Positions 43,861-52,277 of a stretch of DNA of 64,000 nucleotides are shown here, piece after piece. Position numbers and translations under genes: made by a program. Source of the stretch: Lacibacter cauensis (lineage in GTDB: Bacteria > Bacteroidota > Bacteroidia > Chitinophagales > Chitinophagaceae); assembly GCF_007830055.1 (NCBI RefSeq), contig NZ_VLLE01000004.1:215248-279247 (forward strand), read 5' to 3'. How positions within the stretch are numbered: position 1 is the stretch's first letter; every line of letters begins with the position of its first letter. The notes under the pieces are model-generated. The model did no database searches. It saw only the letters and a list, made by a program, of their open reading frames with translations, and was not told the origin of the DNA.

Positions 43861-43885
43861 TTGATACGGTTACTGAAAAAATGAT

Positions 43886-43905
43886 AATGGTATACCATTA
43901 CAAAG
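43886..43905 (-). promoter_or_regulatory. Conserved leader element of paralogue C
   Basis: AATGG-TATA-CCATT followed by ACAAAG. It matches the paralogue B element except in the loop and lies at nearly the same distance from the start codon. The minus strand reads CACCTTTG, one base off TAnnTTTG. Confidence 0.45.
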
Positions 43906-44171
43906 GTGGGCTATAAACATTGAGCAAACAATAGTAAATGCTCTATAAAAAACAGTAATCCTACGGTTTTTTTACTCTCATCTATTAATTAAGTGCTCAA
44001 ACTATCTACTGACGTATTTATTTTTATGAGGATACTATTAAGCAGCTCTCTAACTAAATAGTTATAAACAAATCAGATCTACCGTTTTAACCGTATTCTG
44101 ACTTATAGCCTCTACGTATTTTCACTTAATATTAGAGTGTAACTCCTATAGGCGGCAACATGTATCTATTC

Positions 44172-44179
44172 TATTTTTG
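44172..44179 (+). promoter_or_regulatory. Putative -7 box for the propeller-type T9SS gene
   Basis: TATTTTTG lies 29 bases before the ATG at 44209. Confidence 0.45.
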
Positions 44180-44208
44180 TCGCATCCAAATAATCCTTTG
44201 TAAATATC

Positions 44209-47200
44209 ATGAAACTTGTATTCGCTTTCACAATCAGTCTGTTCTTATCTTTTAGTGTATTTTCTCAAGTAGGCACTAACAATGCGTGCGCAAGTGCACT
44301 CAACATTGTGCCTGTTACCGGCTCTTGCCCTACTACAACTTATAGTTTACAAAACGCAACTGCTACAACAGGTCTGGGTACAACAAAATATGACGCTTGG
44401 TATAAATTTACAACGCCTGCCAATATTCGAAATGTGACAGTGTCAATACCAACTTCACCCGGATCAAATTTATCGTCAGCAAATTTGTTTATTGAAGCAT
44501 TTCCATCAAACACATGCCCTTCCGACCTTACCAGTTCGCTAGGTCTTGCTACAGAAGGTGCTGCAGGCCTGTCACTCTCGAATCTAAGCCCAAATACTGA
44601 ATATTTGTTTCGTGTATATAGTACAACTAATCCCACAGGTGGCGCAGCAAACAGTTGGAATTATACCGTTTGTGTTTCTTACACAGCTGTTCCTGCGAAC
44701 GACAATTGCTCGGGGGCTATTACTTTAACCGCCGGAACAACAAATAGTGCCGGCAACTTGTCAAACGCCACAGCAAGTGGAACAGCAGTTGGTTGCGCAA
44801 CAGGCACACCGGATGATGATGTGTGGTATAAGTTTACAACCGGTACCACTCAGAGATATGCCAGCATTACTGTAACTCCCGGAGCTACATTAAATGCAAA
44901 TGGAGCAATGATTCAATTGTATTCAGGCAATTGTACCAGTTTAACAAGCATTGCATGTGGCCAGAATCAATTAACAATAAGTGATGGTTTATTACCTTCA
45001 ACTGAATATTTTATCAGAGTATATTCTTCAGCTGCATATTCAACCGCTCCTACTGCAGGAGCTGCGAGTAATAACTTTAGCATCCTTGTTTCTTCACCCG
45101 GCAGCACAAACATCACTGCAGGAAAGATGAATGAAGTGTACAGACAAACGATCTTATCTGGAGCAAGTCTGCTAGCTGATCCATGGGAAATAACATACGG
45201 CCCTGATAATTACTTGTGGGTTACTGAAGCAAAAGGTTATAAGCTCAACAGAATCCATCCTGTTACTGGTGCAAAACAAGTTGTGTTAGATATTTCACAA
45301 AACAGCACCTTCTTTTCTTCACCAGCCGATCAGGCATTCAACTGCCAATTTAATAATGGCGCAGGTGCACAGGGAGGTTTTGCCGGCATGGCCTTACATC
45401 CAAAGTTTTTGGATCCAAGCTCTCCACAGAATTATGTGTATATATCTTATGTCCACAGCAATCCTTCTACGGCAGTATTTGTGAATCGTATTGTACGATT
45501 CTTCTATAATACTTCCACGAACAAACTGGAATCGCCTGTTTCAATATGCGATACCATTCCGGGCAGTCAGGATCATAATTCGCAACGAATGATCATTACT
45601 CCAATGACAAAAGGAGGCAATGATTACTATTTATTCTATGCTGCAGGTGATATGGGTGCAGGACAACAATACCCAACATTGAATATTGTAAGACCAATGA
45701 AGGCACAACACCTAAACGCTTATGAAGGAAAAATTTTACGTTTTGCCTTATCGGATTCCTGTTCGGGAACTGGTAATCAAAAATGGATACCCGATAGTAA
45801 CCCTTACAATAATGTTGCCCCGATTGTTGGCAAAAGTGCAGTTTGGAGTATAGGTATGCGAAACAACCAAGGATTTGCATACAATCCTGAATTAAATATT
45901 TTATATGGTTCTTCTCATGGCCCATTCAGTGATGATGAAATAAATATTATTGAAGGTTTTAAAAACTATGGGCATCCATTGGTTGTGGGCTACGCAGCAG
46001 ATGGTAATTATAATGGCACAACAACACCCGGCTTAAGTACCAGTATCACTGTTGGTGTTCCTTATGGCTGGACGGACGGAACATATCCCACAAAAGGCCA
46101 AGCATCCGCTGCATCAAGCGCTCCCCCTATCGGGAATGAAATGGCGAATGCAAATGCTATCAATGCCAATGCAAGTTTGTACGGCGCATACAAAGACCCA
46201 ATTTTTTCGGCTTATCCCGGAACGGGTACTGGAACTGTGTCTTCAATATGGAGTGCAGCTACAACATCAAATAATGCAACTTGGCACTCAGAAGGATGGT
46301 CAGGCTTAGACCTTTACACACATACATACATTCCGGGTTGGAAAAACTCATTACTGGCTGCAGGTTTAAAATGGGGTCGTACGATACGTTTGAAACTAAA
46401 TGATGCGGGTACTGCAGTTATTCCAGTTGCGGGAGCTGATACCGTTACTTATTTCCAAAGTGGCAACCGATACAGAGACATTGCATTTGCACCAAACGGA
46501 AGGGAGATTTTCCTTGCAATGGACCGTTCCCCTGCAAGCTCTGCGGCAACAGTTGGCAGTCCACCTGCCACAGTAGGAAGCTGTCTCGGTTGTGTAATTA
46601 GATATGAGTTCCTCGGATATAATCCAGCAAGTACAGCACCTTTCACAAGTACAATTCCCACCAGTATTCCTATTGATGCAGGTAACTTAAACAACTGTGC
46701 TACAGGAACTGCTGTTACAATTAATGCAGAAAATGGAAATAATAATTTATGGGTGCCTATTACAGGACCTGATGGAAATGTTGTGGCAGAAATTGATGCT
46801 AACGGGAATAACCTTGGAAATGTTACTTCTTCGTTTTATACGAAAGCAGGTGCAGCACGCCAAATAGCTGGCGGAGTAAAATACATGAACCGGAATATTA
46901 CCATCAATGTACAAAACCAACCATCATCGAATGTAAGTGTGCGTTTATACATTACTGAAAACGAGTTGCAGGATATGATCACATCAACCGGTGGCAGTGT
47001 AAGTGGCATCAATGATATTGGTATTTTCAAAAACAACGATGGTTGTGGAAATGCTTTATCAGCTACCCCAACCTCACAAACAATTACCGGTCGCTATACA
47101 CATGGCACTTATGGCTACGCCATTCAGTCTGATATCAGCTCTTTTTCTACTTTCTACTTTATGTCTACTTCTGCAACATTACCTGCCAATGTTATTACAT

Positions 47201-47736
47201 TTAAAGCAACTGCAGTTGGTAATAATGCAAAACTGTTGTGGACTGTTGAAGATCAGCAAAATGTTGAACGTTATGTTATTGAAAGAAGCAGTAACAATAT
47301 TAGTTTTTCAGCATTTGGATCAGTAGACGCAAGAGGTACTGCAAATGAAAAAATTGAATACCAGTTTACCGATATCAATGCTGCAGCATTTGCAAGTACT
47401 GTTTACTATCGTATTAAAATTACAGACAAAGATGGCAGTGCGAAGTACACAAATGTGGTGCCTGTATCGTTTGAAAACTTTACCAAAGCTTTTGTCACCA
47501 TACAACCGAATCCTGTTGTTAATAATGCAACTGTAATGGTTTTGAGTACAACCGAAGAAATGGCTCAGTTACGAATTTCTGATAACACCGGACGTGTCGT
47601 GATGAGTAAAAACATTCGGTTAATAAAAGGCAGAAACACCCTTGAATTGAATGTAAACAGTTTGCCATCTGGCTTATACTACCTGGATGTTACAGGTAAA
47701 AATATTAACCAGAAAACAAAACTTGTAAAACAATAA
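44209..47736 (+). CDS. T9SS surface protein with sorbosone-dehydrogenase-like propeller
   Basis: A 1175-residue exported protein: signal peptide (MKLVFAFTISLFLSFSVFSQ), two PPC-like modules (NNACASALNIVPVTG and NDNCSGAITLTAGTT), a glucose/sorbosone dehydrogenase-type beta-propeller at about 310-800 (WEITYGPDNYLWVTEAKGY, GGFAGMALHPKFLDP, HLNAYEGKILRFAL, GMRNNQGFAYNPE, DDEINIIEGFKNYGHPLVVG), a beta linker, a fibronectin-like module (AKLLWTVEDQQNVERYVIER) and a PNP-type sorting domain (VTIQPNPVVNNATVMV). If active, it would oxidise a sugar or aldose using PQQ at the cell surface. The PPC-like modules resemble those of paralogues B and C, but the core differs. A terminator follows. Confidence 0.85.
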   Translation: MKLVFAFTISLFLSFSVFSQVGTNNACASALNIVPVTGSCPTTTYSLQNATATTGLGTTKYDAWYKFTTPANIRNVTVSIPTSPGSNLSSANLFIEAFPSNTCPSDLTSSLGLATEGAAGLSLSNLSPNTEYLFRVYSTTNPTGGAANSWNYTVCVSYTAVPANDNCSGAITLTAGTTNSAGNLSNATASGTAVGCATGTPDDDVWYKFTTGTTQRYASITVTPGATLNANGAMIQLYSGNCTSLTSIACGQNQLTISDGLLPSTEYFIRVYSSAAYSTAPTAGAASNNFSILVSSPGSTNITAGKMNEVYRQTILSGASLLADPWEITYGPDNYLWVTEAKGYKLNRIHPVTGAKQVVLDISQNSTFFSSPADQAFNCQFNNGAGAQGGFAGMALHPKFLDPSSPQNYVYISYVHSNPSTAVFVNRIVRFFYNTSTNKLESPVSICDTIPGSQDHNSQRMIITPMTKGGNDYYLFYAAGDMGAGQQYPTLNIVRPMKAQHLNAYEGKILRFALSDSCSGTGNQKWIPDSNPYNNVAPIVGKSAVWSIGMRNNQGFAYNPELNILYGSSHGPFSDDEINIIEGFKNYGHPLVVGYAADGNYNGTTTPGLSTSITVGVPYGWTDGTYPTKGQASAASSAPPIGNEMANANAINANASLYGAYKDPIFSAYPGTGTGTVSSIWSAATTSNNATWHSEGWSGLDLYTHTYIPGWKNSLLAAGLKWGRTIRLKLNDAGTAVIPVAGADTVTYFQSGNRYRDIAFAPNGREIFLAMDRSPASSAATVGSPPATVGSCLGCVIRYEFLGYNPASTAPFTSTIPTSIPIDAGNLNNCATGTAVTINAENGNNNLWVPITGPDGNVVAEIDANGNNLGNVTSSFYTKAGAARQIAGGVKYMNRNITINVQNQPSSNVSVRLYITENELQDMITSTGGSVSGINDIGIFKNNDGCGNALSATPTSQTITGRYTHGTYGYAIQSDISSFSTFYFMSTSATLPANVITFKATAVGNNAKLLWTVEDQQNVERYVIERSSNNISFSAFGSVDARGTANEKIEYQFTDINAAAFASTVYYRIKITDKDGSAKYTNVVPVSFENFTKAFVTIQPNPVVNNATVMVLSTTEEMAQLRISDNTGRVVMSKNIRLIKGRNTLELNVNSLPSGLYYLDVTGKNINQKTKLVKQ

Positions 47737-47751
47737 ACTACTGTTAAAACA

Positions 47752-47783
47752 AAATCCCGGGCGAACCTGCACCGGGATTTTTT
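47752..47783 (+). terminator. Terminator after the propeller-type gene
   Basis: AAATCCCGG pairs perfectly with CCGGGATTT around 11 bases, with a T-run continuing to 47783. Confidence 0.88.
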
Positions 47784-47808
47784 CGTTTTTAACTTGAAAT
47801 TTGTCTTT

Positions 47809-48033
47809 ATGCAAAAGTTGTTTATTCCGGCTTCCTTTCTTGCAGATGTATTTTCTCCGAAAAGAAACCTGCTGCCCTGCGATAATGGATTGTATTTGTT
47901 ACGGGAAGAAGTTGCAGCTAATTCATCCAGGCTGTACCAATTGTTTTTTGGCGAACAAACTTTTAATTTGAAAAAGGTAGTTACAGCTGAAGAAATCAGT
48001 TCGGAACCTGACTACTATTGCAACTACGAATAA
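47809..48033 (+). CDS. 74-residue orphan protein between two terminators
   Basis: Starts MQKLFIPASFLADVFSPKRN and ends EPDYYCNYE. No signal peptide, membrane helix or known family was recognised. Two lines support it as a gene: it is an independent unit bounded by terminators at 47752-47783 and 48043-48065, and a near-match to the promoter box (GAAATTTG) ends 6 bases before its ATG. Function unknown. Confidence 0.6.
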   Translation: MQKLFIPASFLADVFSPKRNLLPCDNGLYLLREEVAANSSRLYQLFFGEQTFNLKKVVTAEEISSEPDYYCNYE

Positions 48034-48042
48034 ATAAAAAAG

Positions 48043-48065
48043 GAGAAGCAAGCTTCTCCTTTTTT
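48043..48065. terminator. Terminator between the orphan gene and fumC
   Basis: GGAGAAG pairs with CTTCTCC around CAAG, flanked by A and T runs, so it can act in both directions for these convergent genes. Confidence 0.88.
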
Positions 48066-48083
48066 ATGTTATGTACTTACAGA

Positions 48084-49481
48084 TTAAATTTTACCTACCA
48101 TGTTTGCCGGAACTACCCACTCATCAAATTGCTCTGGAGTAACATAACCAAGTTTCACTGCCATTTCTTTCAATGTAGTTCCTTGTTTATGCGCTTTCTG
48201 TGCAATTTCTGCTGCTTTGTAATAACCAATCTTCGTGTTAAGTGAAGTAACCAGCATCAAACTGTTCTCCACATGTTTTTTAATATTTGCTTCAATTGGT
48301 TCAATACCTACAGCGCATTTATCATTAAAGCTTACGCAACCGTCTCCAATTAATCTTGCACTGTGGAGGAAGTTGTAAATCATTACAGGCTTAAACACAT
48401 TCAATTCAAAATGCCCCATCGATCCGCCAATGTTAATTGAAACATCGTTACCCATCACCTGCGCAGCAATCATGGTCAACGCTTCGCACTGTGTTGGGTT
48501 TACTTTACCCGGCATAATGGATGACCCCGGTTCGTTGTCAGGAATAAAAATTTCGCCGATACCGCTGCGTGGACCACTGCTCAACATACGGATATCGTTA
48601 GCGATCTTCATTAAACTTACTGCAACAGTTTTCAATGCACCATGCGCTTCCACAATAGCATCGTGTGCTGCTAATGCTTCAAATTTGTTATCTGCTGTTT
48701 TGAACGGAAGCTTGGTGAGTTTTGCTATATGCTTCGCTACATTTACATCGTAGTTGGGCGGTGTATTAATACCAGTACCAACAGCAGTACCACCTAATGC
48801 CAGTTCGCTCAGGTGAGCCAATGTATTTTTAATCGCTTTCAAGCCGTGATCGAGCTGTGAAACATAACCACTGAATTCTTGTCCCAAAGTGAGCGGAGTT
48901 GCATCCATAAAATGTGTACGGCCGATCTTCACGACTTTTTTAAATGCTTTCGCTTTTTTATCGAGCGTGTTGCGGAGCTTTTCAATACCTGGAATGGTTG
49001 TTTCAACCAGTATTTTATATGCTGCAATGTGCATGGCAGTTGGGAACGTATCATTACTGCTCTGGCTCTTGTTTACATCATCGTTCGGATGCAGGTATTT
49101 TTCTTTATCCTCCAGTTTACCGCCATTTAACACATGACCACGATACGCAATTACTTCGTTTACGTTCATGTTACTTTGTGTGCCACTTCCCGTTTGCCAA
49201 ACAACCAACGGAAAAAACTCATCGAGTTTACCATCTAAAATTTCTTTACACACCTTACCAATGAGTACAGCTTTTTTCTTTGGTAACACACCAGCCTCGT
49301 TATTGGTTATAGCTGCAGCATGTTTCAGATAAGCAAATGCACGGATAATTTCTTTTGGCATGCGGTTAATGTCCTGTGCAATTTTGAAATTGTCGATACT
49401 GCGTTGGGTTTGTGCCCCGTAATAAGCGTTAACGGGAACCTTCACTTCTCCCATTGTATCCTTTTCAATTCTGAAGCTCAT
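48084..49481 (-). CDS. fumC: Class II fumarate hydratase
   Basis: A 465-residue TCA-cycle enzyme that hydrates fumarate to L-malate. The family signature [16 protein letters not shown] is intact, as are [17 protein letters not shown] and [19 protein letters not shown]. It is the oxygen-stable iron-free class. I start it at the ATG at 49481 ([16 protein letters not shown]). An upstream ATG at 49517 is unlikely because a -7 box overlaps it. Divergent from the fucosidase gene. Confidence 0.95.
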   Translation of the reverse strand: MSFRIEKDTMGEVKVPVNAYYGAQTQRSIDNFKIAQDINRMPKEIIRAFAYLKHAAAITNNEAGVLPKKKAVLIGKVCKEILDGKLDEFFPLVVWQTGSGTQSNMNVNEVIAYRGHVLNGGKLEDKEKYLHPNDDVNKSQSSNDTFPTAMHIAAYKILVETTIPGIEKLRNTLDKKAKAFKKVVKIGRTHFMDATPLTLGQEFSGYVSQLDHGLKAIKNTLAHLSELALGGTAVGTGINTPPNYDVNVAKHIAKLTKLPFKTADNKFEALAAHDAIVEAHGALKTVAVSLMKIANDIRMLSSGPRSGIGEIFIPDNEPGSSIMPGKVNPTQCEALTMIAAQVMGNDVSINIGGSMGHFELNVFKPVMIYNFLHSARLIGDGCVSFNDKCAVGIEPIEANIKKHVENSLMLVTSLNTKIGYYKAAEIAQKAHKQGTTLKEMAVKLGYVTPEQFDEWVVPANMVGKI

Positions 49482-49514
49482 AGTAAATGATTTTTGTAAG
49501 TTCGGAAAGTGCGG

Positions 49515-49522
49515 CAAAGGTA
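49515..49522 (-). promoter_or_regulatory. Putative -7 box for fumC
   Basis: The minus strand reads TACCTTTG, a TAnnTTTG match, 33 bases before the ATG at 49481. It overlaps the alternative ATG at 49517. Confidence 0.45.
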
Positions 49523-49566
49523 GGTGTTAACTGAGTTGGTTTCCGTAATTTGGGTATTCAATTCAT

Positions 49567-50988
49567 ATGATAAAAATCATTTTTTCCGCAGTCGTTTGCG
49601 TTGGCCTTGCTGCCAGCAGTTTTGGTCAAAAAGCAACCCCGGTGCCCACTCCGCAACAACTGAAGTGGCATAACTCAGAATATTATCTTTTCGCACACTT
49701 TGGTCCGAATACGTTTACCGATAAGGAATGGGGACATGGTGATGAACCGGAGGATATTTTTAATCCTGCTGAACTGGATTGCCGCCAGTGGTGCCGCATC
49801 GCCAAGCAAGCGGGAGCAACCGGCATTATTATTACAGCGAAGCATCATGATGGATTTTGTTTGTGGCCCAGCAAATATTCCAAACATACCGTTCGTGAAA
49901 GCAAATGGAAAAACGGCAGGGGCGATGTGCTGAAAGAACTCTCACAGGCCTGCAAAGAATTTGGATTGAATTTCGGCGTGTACATTTCACCGTGGGATCG
50001 TAACCACCCCGACTATGGCACTGAAAAGTACAATGATGTGTTTGTAAACATGATGAAAGAACTGTTTACCAATTACGGACCGATTACCGAACTGTGGTGG
50101 GATGGTGCGAATGGCGAAGGCCCAAATGGCAAAAAACAGCTGTACGACTGGAAACGTTTCAAAGAAACAGTTCGCAAACTATCGCCCACAACGGTTGTGT
50201 TCAGCGATGTTGGTCCGGATGTTCGCTGGGTAGGAAATGAAAAAGGAATTGCAGGGATAACAAACTGGAATCTGTTAAACATTGATGGATTTACACCCGG
50301 TATTGGAGCACCACCAACTGATACACTGAACAGCGGTAACAAATATGGCACACATTGGATACCTGCAGAATGCGATGTAAGTATTCGGCCAGGTTGGTTT
50401 TATCATGCAGAAGAAGATAACAAGGTAAAATCAGCTGAAGAATTATTTCAACTGTATGTAAAATCAGTTGGACGTGGAGCCACTTTATTGTTGAATATAC
50501 CGCCCGACAGAAGAGGGAAATTTCACGCAAATGATTCGGCTGCACTGGTTGGCTTTCGCAAGCTGCGTCAGCAATCGTTCAAAACTAATTTGTTGCAAAA
50601 CGCAGCAACCTATTATCTACATTCCGGTATTTTGAAAAAAACTCCTGCATTAAGCGATGGTAAGTCGGCCACAACTGTTACAATGGAAGCGACCGAAATA
50701 CATTCGGCCGGCGTTGAATTAAAAGAAAACAAAAAAATAAATTGTATTGTACTGAAAGAAGATTTGCGCAACGGTCAGCAATGTGCAGTCTTTAAACTGT
50801 TATTATTTGACAAAGATGACAAGTTGATAAAAGAGATAACCGGTACTACCATTGGCAGAAAACGCATCCTCACTTTTCCTGCCGTTAATATTAACACAGT
50901 TGAGTTAACCATATTGGAACAAAAAGGAACAACGAAGATTGCGGAAATAGAAGCATATTACATCAACGAACAAGACGTAGAACAGTAA
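49567..50988 (+). CDS. Exported alpha-L-fucosidase (GH29)
   Basis: A 473-residue glycoside hydrolase with a signal peptide (MIKIIFSAVVCVGLAASSFG). The catalytic barrel has FAHFGPNTFTDKEWGHG, AKHHDGFCLWPSKYSKH, VYISPWDRN and the nucleophile Asp in ITELWWDGANG. The last 110 residues form a beta-sandwich, probably an F5/8-type carbohydrate-binding domain. The arrangement resembles GH29 subfamily B. It has no T9SS sorting domain and so is probably periplasmic. It is not part of a polysaccharide utilisation locus here: no SusC/SusD genes are nearby. Confidence 0.92.
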   Translation: MIKIIFSAVVCVGLAASSFGQKATPVPTPQQLKWHNSEYYLFAHFGPNTFTDKEWGHGDEPEDIFNPAELDCRQWCRIAKQAGATGIIITAKHHDGFCLWPSKYSKHTVRESKWKNGRGDVLKELSQACKEFGLNFGVYISPWDRNHPDYGTEKYNDVFVNMMKELFTNYGPITELWWDGANGEGPNGKKQLYDWKRFKETVRKLSPTTVVFSDVGPDVRWVGNEKGIAGITNWNLLNIDGFTPGIGAPPTDTLNSGNKYGTHWIPAECDVSIRPGWFYHAEEDNKVKSAEELFQLYVKSVGRGATLLLNIPPDRRGKFHANDSAALVGFRKLRQQSFKTNLLQNAATYYLHSGILKKTPALSDGKSATTVTMEATEIHSAGVELKENKKINCIVLKEDLRNGQQCAVFKLLLFDKDDKLIKEITGTTIGRKRILTFPAVNINTVELTILEQKGTTKIAEIEAYYINEQDVEQ

Positions 50989-50991
50989 ATA

Positions 50992-51019
50992 AAAACGGGG
51001 AGCAAATGCTCCCCGTTTT
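50992..51019. terminator. Bidirectional terminator between fucosidase and enoyl-CoA hydratase
   Basis: AAAACGGGGAGC pairs perfectly with GCTCCCCGTTTT around AAAT, with A and T runs on both sides. Confidence 0.93.
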
Positions 51020-51025
51020 ATTACA

Positions 51026-51799
51026 TTAAAATTTCGCTTTCCTCTTTTCCAAAAATGCCCCAACGCCCTCTTTCATTTCATCAGTACCAAAACATTCGCC
51101 AAATAATTTTATCTCAGCATCAAATCCATTTTGTGCAACATCATAATATGCATTCACGGCACTAATTACTTTTGCAATGGCATTGGGCCCTTTACTCATG
51201 ATCGTTGCCAGCAGTTCCTTGGTTTTGGGCAATAACTCTTCAGCTGTTGTAACATAATTTACCAGGCCCAGCTGTTTTGCTTCGTTGGCGTCTATCATCG
51301 CAGCCGTCATCATTAATTCAAGACCTTTTCCTTTACCAATTAGCTGCACGAGTCGTTGTGTACCACCATAACCGGGTATTAATCCCAGATTCACTTCCGG
51401 CTGACCAAACTTAGCATTTTCACTCGCCAAACGGAAATGGCAGCTCATCGCCAATTCGCAACCACCTCCTAAAGCAAAGCCGTTAACTGCAGCCACAATT
51501 GGTTTGGGCGATTGCTCAATTTTATTGAACACCAGCTCCTGCCCTTTTCTTGCCAACGCTTCACCGGCACTTGCATCCAACGAAAGAAACTCCGAAATAT
51601 CTGCTCCTGCAACAAATGCTTTTGGTCCGGCACCGGTAATGATGGCAGTTTTAATTGCAGCATTAGTATACACTTCATCAACAGCAACACTCAACTCTTC
51701 GATTACTGTTTTATTGAGTGCATTTAATTTATCGGGACGGTTGATGGTAATAATAAAAACACCATCTTCTAACGACGTCAATAATGTTTCAAAATTCAT
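51026..51799 (-). CDS. Enoyl-CoA hydratase/isomerase family protein
   Basis: A 257-residue crotonase-fold enzyme. Both active-site glutamates of hydratases are present: FALGGGCELAMSCHF and GQPEVNLGLIPGYGGTQRL. The oxyanion-hole segment is FVAGADISEFLSL. The most likely reaction is hydration of a trans-2-enoyl-CoA in fatty-acid or branched-chain breakdown. It follows the B12-binding gene by 21 bases on the same strand, which links it to propionyl- or methylmalonyl-CoA metabolism, though it may also be a general beta-oxidation enzyme. Confidence 0.92.
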   Translation of the reverse strand: MNFETLLTSLEDGVFIITINRPDKLNALNKTVIEELSVAVDEVYTNAAIKTAIITGAGPKAFVAGADISEFLSLDASAGEALARKGQELVFNKIEQSPKPIVAAVNGFALGGGCELAMSCHFRLASENAKFGQPEVNLGLIPGYGGTQRLVQLIGKGKGLELMMTAAMIDANEAKQLGLVNYVTTAEELLPKTKELLATIMSKGPNAIAKVISAVNAYYDVAQNGFDAEIKLFGECFGTDEMKEGVGAFLEKRKAKF

Positions 51800-51820
51800 A
51801 TAACAAGTTTAAAAGAGTAA

Positions 51821-52228
51821 TCAGAAATTACGGTGTTGTGCAACCCATTGTTTAATGTAGGCTGCAATATCCTGTGTGCTGGTGCCGGGCAGAAATAATT
51901 TACCCACGCCCATACCTGTTAATGCATGTACATCTTCATCGGGAATAATGCCGCCACCTGTAAGTAACACATCATTCATTTCTTTTTCTTTCATTAGTTG
52001 TAACAGGCGAGGAAAAACAGTCATGTGGGCACCGCTTAAAATACTTACGCCAATTGCATCCACATCTTCCTGCAGGGCAGCATTCACCACCATTTCAGGC
52101 GTTTGGCGAAGCCCTGTATAAATCACTTCCATTCCTGCATCACGCAAGGCAGTGGCAATTACTTTAGCACCACGATCGTGGCCATCTAATCCAACTTTTG
52201 CAACGAGAACTCGTACGGGTCTGTTCAT
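51821..52228 (-). CDS. Free-standing B12-binding domain of methylmalonyl-CoA mutase type
   Basis: A 135-residue protein that is only a cobalamin-binding Rossmann domain. The base-off ligand motif DxHxxG is in VGLDGHDRG, followed by [10 protein letters not shown] and [10 protein letters not shown]. The sequence matches the C-terminal domain of methylmalonyl-CoA mutase and not that of methionine synthase. Split mutases with a separate B12 subunit occur in archaea and some bacteria; the catalytic subunit is not in this window. Co-transcribed with the enoyl-CoA hydratase gene. No cobalamin riboswitch was seen upstream. Confidence 0.9.
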   Translation of the reverse strand: MNRPVRVLVAKVGLDGHDRGAKVIATALRDAGMEVIYTGLRQTPEMVVNAALQEDVDAIGVSILSGAHMTVFPRLLQLMKEKEMNDVLLTGGGIIPDEDVHALTGMGVGKLFLPGTSTQDIAAYIKQWVAQHRNF

Positions 52229-52277
52229 ACAGCAATGTTATGCTGCGAATTTAGGCAATATCGACTAACGACTGTAA

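Larger units (their letters stand above)
43861..44208. other. 348-base divergent intergenic region between paralogue C and the propeller gene
   Basis: Strongly AT-rich, non-coding. It carries the paralogue C leader hairpin at 43886-43899 and a TATTTTTG box at 44172-44179 for the plus-strand gene. I see no other ordered structure in it. Confidence 0.6.

Noticed and set aside
33881-47736. CRISPR array or transposon among the repeated genes
   Set aside because: The repeats are protein modules in long open frames; there are no short spaced DNA repeats, transposase genes or terminal inverted repeats.
52229-52277. Cobalamin riboswitch before the B12-binding gene
   Set aside because: The gap is only 49 bases and has no B12-box; nothing similar was found before mce.
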